DNA of 64,000 bases from Paramecium pentaurelia (taxonomy: Eukaryota; Ciliophora; Oligohymenophorea; Peniculida; Parameciidae): contig CAJJDO010000031.1 in the NCBI GenBank assembly GCA_905183005.1, forward strand, positions 475,842 to 539,841, in the 5' to 3' direction. The notes beneath the pieces are model-generated. The model was not told where the DNA came from and ran no database searches. It saw only the letters and a list, made by a program, of their open reading frames with translations. Positions 1 to 14,000 of the stretch are shown here, piece after piece. Position 1 is the first letter of the stretch. Every line of letters begins with the position of its first letter. The position numbers and the translations under genes are program-made.

Positions 1-1016
1 TTTACATAATATTTTCTTCGAATTTCACTAATTTCTTCTTCATATTTATTAATTTATTAAACTTATTGATTATTGTCTAATCTCATTTGATAGAGTATTT
101 ATTTGTTATCATTGATTTAAGTTTAAAATTATTAAAAGGATTCCATTAATTATTTAGCTGATGATGATGTCTATTATCCAGTTTAAATTAGTTCAACTTG
201 AAATTAATTTTAAGGTTTATTACTATAATATTTTGCTTTAGATAATACAACATCATAATCTATATATTATGCTGGATTACTAAAATATTCTGTTAAACCT
301 TTAAAATTATTAAGAGTAGAACTTTTTAAGGCTTATGATTGTTCTCTGACAACTTATGCAGTTTCTTCATCCAGTTTTTGTAAATTCCAATTAGATTTTG
401 ATTTTCTATTGATTTTTAGATCATCTAACTTTTTAGTAACTTTTTGCAATAATAATGAATTTAAGATTTATTTATTCATTTCAATTCTAACTTAATCAAG
501 AGTTTTAAGAACTGGATTGTTTGAATCTCTGTTTGGTCTCAACATCTAAAACTTAACTTAGACTGAAGTATTTTATTCTTCATCCTGTTATTATATTTTT
601 AATTATTGTTTTTCTTAAGGCTTCATGATAGAATTTAAGATGGCTTGATTTATTTATGGTCCACCATCATTAGTAAATTCATTATCCAATAATTTATTGT
701 CATTTTATTTAATCTATTCAAAAGCAAAGGTTTTTCTATTTGATATTATTTGCTCATGCCATTAATCTAATTATTCAAGTAAATGATCATTTTCATCTTA
801 ACTTTATTTTCTATGATTTTAAGATGATGGTTTATGTGTAAATTCTCCTCCATCTCCTAAATCAACAACATTTCTCATTCTAATGATTTTTCTATCTCTT
901 ATATATATAAATTGAATACCTTTGGAAGTAGGATCAGCTTCCTCAAATTAATTGCTTGAACGATTCCTTGGGACTTAAGTTGAAGGTTTAGAATCATAAT
1001 TTGATGGAGAATGCAT
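1..1016 (-). CDS. Hypothetical polar coiled-coil-like protein (3' end beyond window)
   Basis: An open frame of about 338 codons runs from an ATG at 1016 to the window edge with no TGA, using many TAA/TAG codons as Gln. The protein starts MHSPSNYDSKPSTQ and is rich in Lys, Asn, Gln, Glu and Asp. It has long charged stretches, including a Q/N/K-rich part near the window edge (around positions 20-150) that suggests coiled coil. There is no membrane segment, signal peptide or catalytic motif. The start is the first ATG after an A+T-rich spacer. I do not recognise the family. The coding call is firm because the composition and unbroken ciliate-code frame differ clearly from the flanking spacer; the function is unknown. 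Confidence 0.75.
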
Positions 1017-1086
1017 AGTTGATCTAATTAGAACATTTTTTTAATTTTTTTTCATTAAAATTATGAATTAAATATTCCCAAATATA

Positions 1087-1746
1087 ATGCCTAAGATAAT
1101 TTATCATCAAGATGACATTTTCATTCAGAAATTATAATTGAATACTTTTTCAAATCTAGGGATAACATTGGAGCTTCTGCAAAATTGTTAAAACATGTCT
1201 ACAAGAGAAATTATACTAAATGTCTTTTATTATGAATATAACTTAAGAAATAGTCCTTTTGATTTTATCAAAATTGGATATTAAAGTTTTTAGTAAGTTG
1301 TATTTCAACAAATATACATTTTAATTTTATTTCTTTATCAAAATTTTTAACCATTTTTGCATTCTGATGTTGAAATTATGTATTAGAGATTAGCTGTTTT
1401 AAACTGAATATAATAGATTAAGAATTGAATTTTTAGATTTCAATACTCAAAAGGATTTTCATTATAAGCATTCTTTAGTACTGAATTAATACAAAAAGTA
1501 GAGATTTTTCAAGATTTACTAATATCTATTCAAATATGTGATTTTTTCTAAACAATATATTAATGGAGGACCTTTTCACATATAATATAGGTTTAATAAT
1601 CCAAAGAATTAGAAAGAATCATAGGTGTTGAAAAAGACAATACATAACATAGTCTTAGAGAGTATTGTAAATTGATAAAATGTAGGTCAAGAGAATCTAA
1701 TGATATTTTATAAGAACAGTTGTTTTAATTAAAAAAAATATATTGA
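1087..1746 (+). CDS. Probable small gene, exon structure unresolved
   Basis: Several protein-like stretches on the plus strand do not lie in one frame. They include an early piece starting MPKIIYHQDD, a middle piece with EFLDFNTQKDFHYKHSLVLN (about 1430-1490), and a last piece with ERIIGVEKDNTQHSLREYC that reaches a TGA at 1744-1746. They could be exons of one gene joined by short introns, but I could not place the splice sites with confidence. Codon content resembles the other genes. It lies divergently, about 70 bp from the start of the minus-strand gene to its left. No family recognised. Confidence 0.4.
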
Positions 1747-2025
1747 ATTTATTTTATATTTTATTAAGTGAGAATATGAAATATTCTAAATATTTATTAT
1801 CTACTGTTAGCAAATAATTTTGAATATAAATAAAGGATACACCTGTAATTATTGTTAATTACCTTAACATTATATAATATATATCACTTATTAAATTAAA
1901 TGTAATTTGATGTTCAAATTAACTAACATAAGGAGGATAGGAAACTAACTCTTATTAATGAATAAGAATTTTAAAATAATTAGAAGTAGCTTGCCATCAA
2001 AGTGCTTCCTTCAGCAAAATAATAA

Positions 2026-3563
2026 ATGAGTACGAAAAAATTCAAGAGAACGACCTCTATTATAGATGATGATGAGTACACTTATAAAGGGCCATTTGAG
2101 GATAGTAGAGTGACAAGGATGATTTTTGAAAAATGTAGAATTATAGAATTGACTAGATTTTGGTTAATAGTAGCAAGTGTAATACTTAACATTTTAGAAG
2201 TATAATTATTTTGAGTTAGTATGAATATAGCTTTTCAACTTATTTAACAAAAAACATGGAGAATGAATTGAATATACTACTCTATCTAATTTTTTCGATG
2301 TCAATAATAATAATTTTTTTAACTATTATCTCATATTAAATAGAGTTGGAATATAGAAAGAGTTCCAGAATAATCTCTTAAAAGGCTACTTTAATATAAA
2401 CTAGCCTTATTTGGGATTTATTAGTTGAGTTGATAATTATTATACCAACATCAAACCCTTTTACAAAGGACTATTATGTAACTTTTAATTAAAGAGGATC
2501 CTCTGAAATTAGATTCTATACAATCAACGAAATTTTGACTTATATAATGTTTTTCCGACTATATTTATTACTCAATATAGGGTTCAAATTTTAAAGTTAT
2601 TATTCTAATAGGATAGGAAGAGTTTGGTAATATATTTGACTATATTAATTTAAAGTCGTTTATATCAAACTCGTTTTGGAACTCATTTAATGTTAAAGCT
2701 ATGTATTCGATAATTTCCATTTTATACATTGAGTTGGTTATTTATTGTTGGATTAATCTAATATACTTACTAATTGGAAATAGCTGAGAGACCATTATTA
2801 AGAACATTCGATGTTATTAATTATTATAATATTACGAAAAGTTTGTGGGTTACAATGATAACCATAGCTACTGTAGGATATGGAGATTTCTTTCCTTATA
2901 CAGATTTAGGAAGAATTTCTATGACTTTAGGATTGTTTTATGGTGTTACTATAACTTCTCTATTTACTGCTATTTTGTATAATATGCTATAGCCAGTTTC
3001 TGGTGAAAATAAATCTTGGGCTTTATTGGATAAGACTGAAATTACTAAGAATATGAAAAAAGCTAGTTCTAATATATTTTTTTATTTTTATTAAATAAAA
3101 AATAAAAGGAAAGTTGCAAAACGGTTGGAAATTCAAGAAAACTTTGATAACATTCTTTTTAATTTAGAAAGTCATTTATCAGATGTAGGTATAATGAGAA
3201 GGTAATATTTTGTAATGAATTAATTTTAGAATGTATAGAGATATAGATGGTGAAGAATTTATGGAAATGGTAAAGAGGAAATTTGGTGATTCAAATCATA
3301 GTTTTAAGGATTTAATATTATATCTATAAAAAATGATGGAATAACATTAATTAATTCTTAATAATTTAGAAAAAAATTAGGATTTATAATCCTTTAAACT
3401 TAAATCGTCCCAAGCGAAAAACTTACAGTATGGCTAATTTAGCTCTCCTTAGAGTTATTAATAAAAATTAAATACAGAAGATAAACTTAGCAAAGATGAC
3501 AATTTCTTTGAAAATTTAGAAGAATCAAATAGAGATTCCTGTCTGATGAGCTTTCATGATTGA
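2026..3563 (+). CDS. Six-TM-type potassium channel, copy 1 of a tandem pair
   Basis: The protein is about 486 aa and begins MSTKKFKRTTSIIDDDEY. Three inferred introns of 20, 29 and 28 nt leave a whole number of codons. Hydrophobic segments follow one another, beginning with FWLIVASVILNILE, and end in a pore region with the K+ selectivity signature TVGYGDFFP (about 2870-2900), then the inner helix with SMTLGLFYGVTITSLFTAIL. A cytoplasmic, Q-rich tail follows. I see no clearly regular Arg-rich S4, so voltage gating is not certain. By family it should be a tetrameric K+ channel in the plasma or ciliary membrane. The next gene is a paralogue with introns at equivalent places; its ATG lies 28 bp past this TGA. 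Confidence 0.9.
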
Positions 3564-3590
3564 TAAATAATTGATAGTTAAAATTATATT

Positions 3591-5214
3591 ATGAATATAT
3601 AAAATTAAGGATCTGTAGAATTGTCTGGAAATCCAGTTTCAAGGGCAAATGAAGATGAAGCAGTATAATATTAGAAAAGACTCTCTGTTATCATTTTAAA
3701 TCAAATAGAACGAAAAAGAACAAAAACAAAATCTACAATCATATAAAGCTCAAAACATAATGCCTTTGAAAATAGTAGAGTGACTAGAGTCTATTTTGAA
3801 AGATATAGAGTTTTGGAATACGGGAGATTTTGGGTTATTTGTGCTACAATAGTTTTAGTTGTTTTAGAGGTGTAAATAATGATAAATAATTATAGTATGA
3901 AGTTTCTTTTTTGCATCAATTAACAGACATCTATGATAAAGAAATAAAAATATTGCTTTATTTAATAATGATCTTATCTATAATTTCAAGTAAATTGTTA
4001 ATTTAATTAGTTATTATGACTTTTATTGCTTATTAAGCAGAACTTGAATTTAAAAAACGTTCTCTCTCAATTCCTAAAGCTAGCAATATATTTTAAACAA
4101 ATTTGATTTTCCTTCTAATCTTAGAAACTATTATTCTATTACCATGTCCTACACCATATACTATGGAATTTAAGATATTCTTTACTTAAAGATATTCAGA
4201 CCAAATCAGATTTTATTTCATAAATGAGATCCTAACATTTATAATGCTCTTTAGATCTTTATTGATTCTAAATATAGCATTTAAGTTCCAAGATTTCTAT
4301 TCTAATAGAGTAAATAGATTATGGTATATATATTGAACACACAATTTTAGTCGTATTTATTCAGTAGATTTTGGTCCCCATTTCATATTTAAGGTAGCTA
4401 TTCGAGAACATCCCTATAAGACAATCTGTGGACTCTTTTGTATTGGATTATTCATTTTCTCCTATTAGTTAGAAATTTCGGAAAGATCTTTATTAAGAAC
4501 TGAATAAGAAGTAAAGATTTATAATTTTAATCATTCTTTTTGGGTTTGTATGATAACTATATTTACAGTTGGTTATGGTGATATATATCCATCAACTGAT
4601 CTTGGAAGATTTTCAATGACTTTAGGTTTATTTTATGGTGTAGCATTGACTTCTTTGTTTACTGCTATTCTTTATGCTGATTTATAACCTTTATCTGCAG
4701 AAATGCGTTCAATAACCTTGTTAGACAAAGCTAATTTAAAAGTCTCAATTAAATAATTTGCTTAAAAAGCTATGCTTAATTTATTTAAGCTTTAATAATA
4801 TTTTTAAAGAAATAAATAAAAATATATATAAAGTAATCCAGCAATCGAATAAAGAGTGTCTCACATAAAAGGTATTTTATAAAAAACAGAGAATATGAGA
4901 AGGTAATCATGTATATTATTTAAATCAGAAACTATAGAACAATTGACACTGAAGATTTAATTACTATGGCTGAAAGAAGATTTAAAGAAATGACTCATTT
5001 TTTCATTGAGTATTATGAAATGCTTGAATAGATGTAATAATAATAAGAGTTATTGGATGATATAGATACACCAAGAATTCATTCAAATGAAAAAAGTCAT
5101 ACAGTGACATCAGCCAGTCTTAATATAAGAAGCAAAGATGACTAATATTTTGAAGAACTGATTGATTCTTAATCAGAAAACCCATAATTAATGTAATTTA
5201 ATGATGAAGATTGA
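3591..5214 (+). CDS. Six-TM-type potassium channel, copy 2 of a tandem pair
   Basis: The protein is about 514 aa and starts MNIQNQGSVELSGNP. Three inferred introns (26, 27, 26 nt) sit at the same places as in the upstream paralogue. The conserved core starts at FENSRVTRVYFERYR, matching FEDSRVTRMIFEKCR in copy 1, and includes the filter TVGYGDIYP with its following helix SMTLGLFYGVALTSLFTAIL. The first intron begins GTG rather than GTA if the boundaries are right. The C-terminal tail is acidic and Gln-rich and differs from copy 1, as does the longer N-terminus, so gating or targeting may differ. The pair most likely arose by local tandem duplication. Confidence 0.9.
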
Positions 5215-5274
5215 CAAAAATGCGAATTAAATTTCGTAATGAACATAGAGTTTATTTTTTATATTTAAATTTAA

Positions 5275-5799
5275 TCAAATAATCCCTCCTTATCCTAGTA
5301 ATCTTTCTAAAGAATTTTATAATTAAAGCATTTTGATATGAGCATCTTTATCCTATTAATCTCTCAATTATAACACTAATCTTTTTGTCTTTGCTTATTC
5401 TTATACACAAATTGAACAATTCATAAATTTTATATTATAGACCTATTCACTATATTCTTCAACTCTAACTAATTTGAATCCTACTCTCTCAAATAAACTG
5501 GAACAATCTTCAGGAATATTTTCTTCATAATGTATTAAATCAATATTTGTATCCATATATTTTTCCAATAATAAATGTTCACATGATCTAATTCAGTTAT
5601 TTATATACAAGTTAGTGTTATTTTGAATTCTCAAAATAATTTAATTATTGTTCAAAGTATTAGCCTCTCTTCTAAATACTTTCTCAAAAACTTCATTCTT
5701 TTTATAATTGACTTATTATCCTAATTTTTTTGATAAATAATTCAAAATTTCATGGTGATCTTTTAGAGGAGCATTGTACTCTTTTTTTACTTGAAGCAT
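5275..5799 (-). CDS. Hypothetical protein, 167 aa
   Basis: Starts MLQVKKEYNAPLKDHHEIL and ends GQGGII followed by TGA. One 21-nt intron near 5600 (GTATATAAAT...TTAG) is required and leaves 168 codons including the stop. The protein is soluble, has a paired Cys motif (NCSICVQEQ) in its second half, and ends with a Gln/Leu-rich helix that could be coiled coil. No family recognised. It is convergent with the K+ channel pair, its TGA lying 60 bp from theirs. Confidence 0.8.
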
Positions 5800-6013
5800 T
5801 ATGATTAATTAAATTATAAATAATATATAAAATTATTAATTGGAGATAAAAACTCTATAGTTTTAAAGATTCTAGTCTTTTAACATTAAAAAAAATTGGG
5901 ATTAATTTAAATTAAAATATTTAGTTCAACCAAGGTCAATAATTCTTCGTATCTAATATTTTTTTAGGGAATTTGATATAATTTATATTTCAATATTTAT
6001 TAATTTAGGAGTG

Positions 6014-9000
6014 ATGAAATATTTTTCTAAACTAGTTTACTTCTTTTTAACCATTGGCTCAAATACTGAAAGAAGAAAATCCAAAATAGATTATGGAAAT
6101 CTTGCCATGATAGTATTTTATTTTATCTAATTACTTGGATATATATATAGTTAATTTGAAAGTAAAACTCAAGTGTTTTATGAGAATGATTATTTAGCAT
6201 AAATTGGTTAATACTCATCAATACCTTTTATGATGATTGTTATTCATTATGATCCTTTCACAACTTTAGTTTATTACTGTATTTTTGGAACAATGTGCTC
6301 TATATATCTAATTGTAATATTTCAAGTCTTTATCAAAGTAAAATTGTACATAATATCTAGCCTTTACCTCCATCAAATCTAATAAACAGGTTTATCAAGT
6401 TTTACTTTCAAAACTTTTAATGGTATTTTTTAACACCTTTCCATGAAACTATGATTGGTATACTAACTTGTGGACGTCTAGCATATTTGGAACAACATGT
6501 TAATTTAAATCCTCCTAATTGTTTTTCTGAAATTTCCCCTCATTTTTTAGTCATAAGTGTCTTTGGATAGGTTCTAGTTGTAATATCAGGATTCCTATCA
6601 TTATACTGTTTTAGAAACTATGAATTTATTTAAGGGGATCTTATGAGAAAATTTAGCTATTTCAACTTTTTAACTATTTTACTACATATGATTTTACAAA
6701 TGACTTCATTTTGGAAAGAAATGTATGATAATTACAATATCATTATACATATGATTTTTAATGTGATAATGCTTGTAATATCATTAGATACATTCAATAA
6801 TTTCCCTTTTGGTTATTCTTATGAAACTGTGTATTTTAGTAAGTGTTTGGTGAGTGCTTCTTTTTTCGAACTCTTGGTTGCAATTTGGATATTCTCAGAT
6901 TTAGATGATGGCCATATATTTTTATCTTTCTGCATAATGTTACCTGTAATAATAATTAAAGTTATGATAGTTGATTTTTGGAATTAATTAAACTTTCTAT
7001 GATAATTACATTGATAATAAATGTTAACAATTTTTTAAGTCTAGACTTGATAAGATAAGTGAACATCCCTTAGAAGTTATTTGTTAATTATGTCATTAAG
7101 ATATAAAATAGCAAGAAGATTATTTTATGGTTTTGAAATATTTAGGAATTCATTGTTAATATTGTACAGATTTAATTTGTCCTTGCAAATAAAAAATTAA
7201 TAAATTTATACTTTATCATAATTAGTTAAATACAAATCAAATATTTATATGGGTTCAGTATGAATTTTAACAAATGATTAAATCAATTATGTAAAATCCA
7301 GATTTATTCAAATAATTTGAATAATTAACAATTAAATTTGTAACTTTTCTTTAGAAATATAGAGAAAATTAAGTCTTATCATACAAAATAATTCAAGATG
7401 TAATTTACACTTTTTAAAAAATGAATACAAATAGTACTCCATATTTTTTCTTAAATTTGGCTAAACATATATAATATTAAAATAAAGTTGAAATGGAAAA
7501 TATTAATAAAGCAGGAGCATAGATATCATAAAATGAATATTTAACTTTATAAGAGTTTAATCTTTTTTATAGATATGAGCAAAGTTTGGTCAGAAATCTA
7601 AATGAATTATTAGTAAGGTAAAAATAATTATGGATTGAAAAATTGAGAAATTAAATTTAAATGGATAAGATTTTAAGTTGTTCTAAAGATATTATGAAAA
7701 AAACATAAAATGTGAAAAAAATAATTAAAAATTTTGAGAATTCCAAAGATATTCCAAAAAATGATACAATATTAATTTTAAGAATAAAATTAGTCAGTAG
7801 TCTTGTATGTATGGAAGATATAAATGTATCAATGAAAATTGCTAGACATATAGAAAGTTATGAAAAAGAGTTAATTAATTTAAAGTAATAAAATTTTAAT
7901 TCAATATAATTTATATAAGGATAAGCATTGTCAGTGATTTCAAATATATCTACTTAAACATTAGGTTGTATATCTCAATAAGTAAATGATTAATTTTGCA
8001 ATTTCTTTGGATATGAAAGCAATAATGGAGCATCTTTAACTAAAATTGAGTAATTATTGCCTAATAAGATAGGCAGAATACATAATGGATTGATTGAATC
8101 TTATTTATAATAAGGTAAATCAAGTAGATTATATTAAAATTCAGATTAATTTATAATAAATTCTGATAATCTGATTGAAAAAGTTAATATATGTTTGAGT
8201 ACTCTATTTCCTTATTATAATGGATAATATTAGTTTTTAATAATTGGTCATATATTAAAAACGATGAAATATGAAAAGAAAGAAATAGATTATAATAAAA
8301 GAGGATATATATTAGTAGATTCAAATTTCCTTATATTTGGATTATCTCGAAATGTTTATGAAAGAATAAATTATAAATATTATTATAAAAATGAAAAAGA
8401 TGTAGAATTAATATTACCTGAAGAAATATATGAATAATACTCTATCTAAACTCTAATACCTTAATTATCTTTAGTATTGGAAGAGTATTATAAATTGTTG
8501 GCTTTAAAAAATGAAAAGAAAATATTGAAATAAGATTAAATATGTCAAAGAGAAATAGGAGTATTTTAAGCTCCATCTGCTTAGAGTTCCTAATTCAAAA
8601 CATGTTCATCTGTTTTGACAAAAAAAATTACAAATAAACACATGTTGAATATTTTAAAAGATGCTAATATAAGTTTGTCTAGATTTCCTACAATATCTTA
8701 GAAATAATATCCAATAGAATATAGTGTTGTATAAAAGGTTTTAAATTATGTTGAAAAAGATGCCATATATGAATTTCTATATTTTATAATTGAACTTGAC
8801 TTTCTAGAAGACCCTAAATTAAATACTTCTCCAAATTAAGTTGTTGCTCGAACTCCTGCACTATCTGAAATACTTAGACGATAGCAAATACAAGTTGAAT
8901 AAGTTAGACCTAATTAGAGTAATATCATATTATCTAATGATGATAATAATGATTAGATAGAATTAGTAGCAGAATTAACAAATACAGGAACAAGAAGAAG

Positions 9001-10990
9001 TTCTAATGAAATAATAGATCAATTAGAAAAAATCATAATCTATATTAATGATACTGTAGTGCCAAAATCAATTAAAGATTTTATAGCATAATTGATAATA
9101 CAGATTTTAGTATTTATGGCTATAATCATAATTATGTGTATTATTTTTCAATATAAGAAATCCATTCAATCAGACTGCATTGAATAAATTACTTATGATT
9201 TAAACTTTTTGGATGCATATAGTGAAGCAATGTCAGGATCTAGACATGTCATATATTATAGAGATTTCTATCATCTATAAAATGACACTCTAATTCATTT
9301 TAATCTTAATGAAATCAATTTCAGTAGATATGATAAGATTTATGTAGCTTGGTAACATATTTCTAAAGGAAATATCAGATTAAATAATATGTATGAAAAT
9401 TACACAAAAATAGCTTAAAAGAGTCAAATTTAATTATTGACTATATATTTTGTAAACTTTGACTTAAAATCTAAAATTTAATAAGAAGTCTAAGATTATT
9501 CAACTTATTATCAAATAATGCATTAAACTTTCTATCTTTAATATCAATCATTTTCCTCATCTCCTTAACCCTACTTATCTGGTAATAATGACTCTTACTT
9601 AACATAATTGGCAAGATCTCAAGTTTATTACAACTTTTTTGATGTAATTGAAAGTGCCAATTTAACACTATAAGACTGTGAATCTTATAATCTTGATATC
9701 AATAATTATTTTGATACTGTGATAATATATTATTTCTTGGGAATGTATATTGTCATAGTTTTAATATTGATTTCCATTATAATCCATTACTATAGGGTTG
9801 TAAACACTATCAAAATCTATATAAAGCTTTTTAAAATGTGTGATAAGGAGGATTGTTAACATATAATACATTTATGTGAATCTTTGATTAGCATGGTCAA
9901 TTATGATAAAATCTTTTTGAGATAATAAGACTTTAAAATAATTCTGGCGTAACCTCGCCACATCTTAGATAATGTTAAAAAATCTTAATCTAAGACTACA
10001 ATAGTATTGATTAGAAAGAAAAGGAATAACGAAAGATTAATAAAAACTAGAAAAAATAATTTAAGATATTATTCTATAATTATGCTTTTATTAATATCAA
10101 TAGGCCTTATTGTTTATATATTATCATTTCATTTATTCTACAATCATATTAAAGATTCGATAGCACCAATAAGTCAATAAGCTATCTTAGCACAAGAATC
10201 TAGATTAAATTTTATTGCATCAGTAAATCGTTTTGATTTATACCTTATTAAATTGTATTTTGAAACCTATTCAAAATTTAATGATGGAAATTATGCATAT
10301 TCTAATTAAAACATTTAAACAGATACATAAATTTTATAATTATTAAATATTGATTTTCAAACTTTAAAAGAGGATTTAAATAGACTTAAGAATATTAATT
10401 TTGTAAATTTAATCTTTGATCATTCATATTCTGAATTAGATAGTGATCAATAAGATTAAATTTTAAAAAGTGATGTTTGTATATTTACTGGATGTGATAT
10501 GTAAACAGAACTCTTTTTTGATAGATTATTATAAACTGATTTGGTTCCTCTGTTTTATACAGGTGTTTTAAATTTGCATACAAAAATGTTAGGTTTTATA
10601 TAAGATGCATTTTAATTAATCTCTTCAGATTAGAGTGATATGGAATTAATAAAGAATTTAGAATAAATTTTTGATGATAGTGATTATCTCATATATATGC
10701 ATTGGGGATTAGATGTTATCCAATTCTAAATATCCTAATTTAGTTAATACTTTTTAAATATATCAAAATAAACAATTAATGGTCTTACTTAAAATAATCA
10801 ATTATTAATAGTTTCAATTGGAATTCTTTTACTGATTTTAATTTCAATTTTTTCAATTATGTTTGTTAACATCTAATATTAAAGATATGTGCAATCAAAA
10901 GCAATAATTAAATGTATTCCACTTCCAATACTATTTTAAAAGAATATTCCAAAACATCTAGAAAGCTTTCGAAGAAAATATGAACAGTGA
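6014..10990 (+). CDS. Giant multi-pass PAS-domain membrane protein, TmcB/TmcC-like, copy 1
   Basis: The protein is about 1,642 aa with two inferred introns (23 nt near 6340; 25 nt at about 6943-6967), and the coding length is a whole number of codons. The N-terminal third is a block of many hydrophobic helices. A cysteine/histidine cluster follows (CQLCH ... HCQYC ... CPCK, about 7080-7190), then a helical region. Next comes a PAS-like domain around FFGYESNNGASLTKIEQLLP and IGRIHNGLIESYL (about 7990-8110). The C-terminal third has several isolated TM helices with extracytoplasmic loops. This order resembles the tiny-macrocysts TmcB/TmcC family found in Dictyostelium and ciliates; the assignment is from remembered motifs. 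A sensory role at a membrane is inference. The next gene is a paralogue. Confidence 0.75.
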
Positions 10991-11061
10991 TTTAATTATT
11001 TACATTATTATAAATTTCTTTTTCTTTTATTTTAAATAGTATATTAAATATTATTCAATTT

Positions 11062-14000
11062 ATGATCTCAAGGATTTTTGAATATTTATTAAGGATATCA
11101 TTAACAGATAATATGAAAAAGGAAATAATTTTCTAGTTTCCAGAAAAAATAATTTTATGGATATACTTTTGCTAAATAAATGGATTCTTAATTAATAGAG
11201 TGGAGAAGAATTTCACAATTTTTTAAGAGAATTAATATTTATTCACAATTTTTGATTATGCCAATATTGTTAATCCCTTAAGTCAATATTTAAATTTTGA
11301 GACCATGACTTATGTTTTGATACTACAATTAATTATGTTTTATGTTTGCAATTTTACTCTAATGTTGAAGAAATAAGTAAATATATCAATATTTTATTAG
11401 AAAGTTAAATTAGTTTGCAATTACTTTATTTTATTTAATTGGATTATGATGTGTCCATTTTAAACCATATTTGTTATGGTTACAACTAAAAATGAATTTA
11501 TTCACTAAAACATTTAAGATTTAAGTACCAATAAAGAGATATTTTTATTAATTATTACTATATTAGGAACAATAATAATAACTATCACTTCTACATTATC
11601 AAATTTTATTTTTTAAAAAAGGGAAATTAATTAAGAGATGCTTCTTAAATATAATTTTAAACTTATTTACATTATAAGCCCTTTAACTTAATTCTATATC
11701 ATAATCTCATATTTAATATAAAATCTGTAATTGCAAATTATTACTCATATATTACACTTTATAATTATGATTTTGCATTTGATCATCACATTATAATTTC
11801 CTTTTGGACTTAACTCAATATCATTATTATATAATTAATTGACCATACTCAGTATCTCATTTAATTGCCTTATCTGTATTTGGAAATACTCAAGTCAGAA
11901 TGATTAATTTATCTTTTTATCTTTGTTTATAATCGGAATGGTAATTATCTAACATTTAATATATAGTTATTATGGTATTGTGTTGTAATCATATTCTAAA
12001 GAAGATTAGATAAGATTATACATAATTTTTGTTCAAAAAGAGAAACCTCACATTTAGCTCAAGTATTAGAATATTTCATTTAAACTCATTAATATACTTT
12101 GAAACATTTAATTCAATTAAATATTCATAGAATTTATTGTTAAGATCTTCTTTGTCCATGTTAAAATTGTTAATTATTAATTATAGATAATATTACTATA
12201 GTTCAATTAGTATAAAAATAAAAAAGGAAAAAGAAATTTGTTATTTAATAATGGATTATGCATTAATATAAAAAATATTTATTATAAACAGAATTAACAA
12301 AAAAATAATAAGATTTAATAATTTTGAATTATCTATCATTTTAAAGAATTTTCTTAGAAAATCATGTATTGACTTGTAAAACAATTTATTAATGTATTGA
12401 GAAAGTAGAAAAAGGAAAAAAGGAATAGTATAATGTGATCAACACTTTATTATATATGATTCAACAAAATTGTAAATAAAAATTAATAATTCAAACTTAA
12501 TAATAGATAAAAATAACTTAATAAGAATTTATTATTATTACTGATATTAATATAATGTATGAATTAGCAGATAAGATTATTCTCCATTTATCTAAAGTAA
12601 TCTAAAAATAAATAAAATTATGGGAAAAATATTAAAAAAATGAAATAAGAAATTTTGATTAATTATTGAAAATTATTAATAAGATCAAATTATAAAAAAA
12701 GAAATGTATAGATTTATTTGAATAATATTAAGAATTTAGAAATTAAATTAAGGAGACTATTTATTCTTTGAGAGTAAAATTATTATTTTACATTATCATA
12801 TAATAAGATTTAATATTAATGACTAAAATTTAATCATAATTAATGTAATTAGAAGATGCATAATAATTTGATTTAAATTTAAATGATTTTAATAATCTAT
12901 CTTTTTTAACTGGTTAAGCTTTATCTATAATATCAAATATAAGTCCAGAAAATTAAGGAAAATTAGAACAATAAATAACAAAAGAATTTAAAACATTTTT
13001 TGGATATAAAAATGATGAAAAAAATTTAACACATATTAAATAATTAATGCCATCTAAATTTGCAGAAGTTCATTCTGGATTAGTTGAAAATTTCTTTTTT
13101 AAAGGATAAAGTGATAGAATTAATAATGCATCTATTGCATTTATTTTAAATTCAAAAAATTTAATTGAATAAATAAAACTATGTTTAAGTTATTTTTTCC
13201 CAGTTGATTTAAGAGACACATCTTTTTACATGATTGCACATGTTTAGAAAACATCAAAATAAGATTAAGATATTCATGATGAAAATTTAACAGGTTATTT
13301 TTTAATTGATAAAGAATTTAATATTTTTGGAATGACTTAAAACATTTATAAGAAATTAAATTATAGATATTATTTTAAAAATGATGTTAATGCGAATTTA
13401 ATTCCTCCTTAATAATTTTATAATGATCACAATATTTTTTCATTAATACCATCATTTTAATAGAAATTGTAAAATTATTATGAAAGATAACCTAATGGAA
13501 GTTTGAGAGATAATGATATAATCTTTATTAAGGAGAGAGGTTTATTAAAATTAGATTTTCATAAATAAGAATAGGAACATTCTGCTTCAAAATAATTCAA
13601 TAAGAAATTCTCATTTACTAAATTTACAAATAAACAAATTTTGAGTTAAATGCTTGACAAAAGTAGTGAACTAATAAACTTTTAGACTAATGAAAATATT
13701 AAATATTTTCCAATTGAATATACTGTTACTTAAAAAATCTTACATGCTTATAATCTAAATAATAAAATAGATCCATTTTTATATTATTTGATTGAAATTG
13801 AAATGTTAGAAGATTTTAAAAAGATATCAGATTTAAACAATAGTACTAATAAATTTTTAAAAAATAATAATAATAATAATAAGAAACAATAATCACCTTA
13901 AAAAATTGAAACATAAAGATAAACTACTGCTTAATTGTTTTAATTTGAAGCTATCAATTTTGTAACTAGTGATCATTTAATTTCATAAAATGGTGATAAG

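Noticed and set aside
6643..6987. Separate 114-aa membrane protein
   Set aside because: It is an internal part of the TmcB-like gene; a 25-nt intron at about 6943-6967 joins it to the rest.
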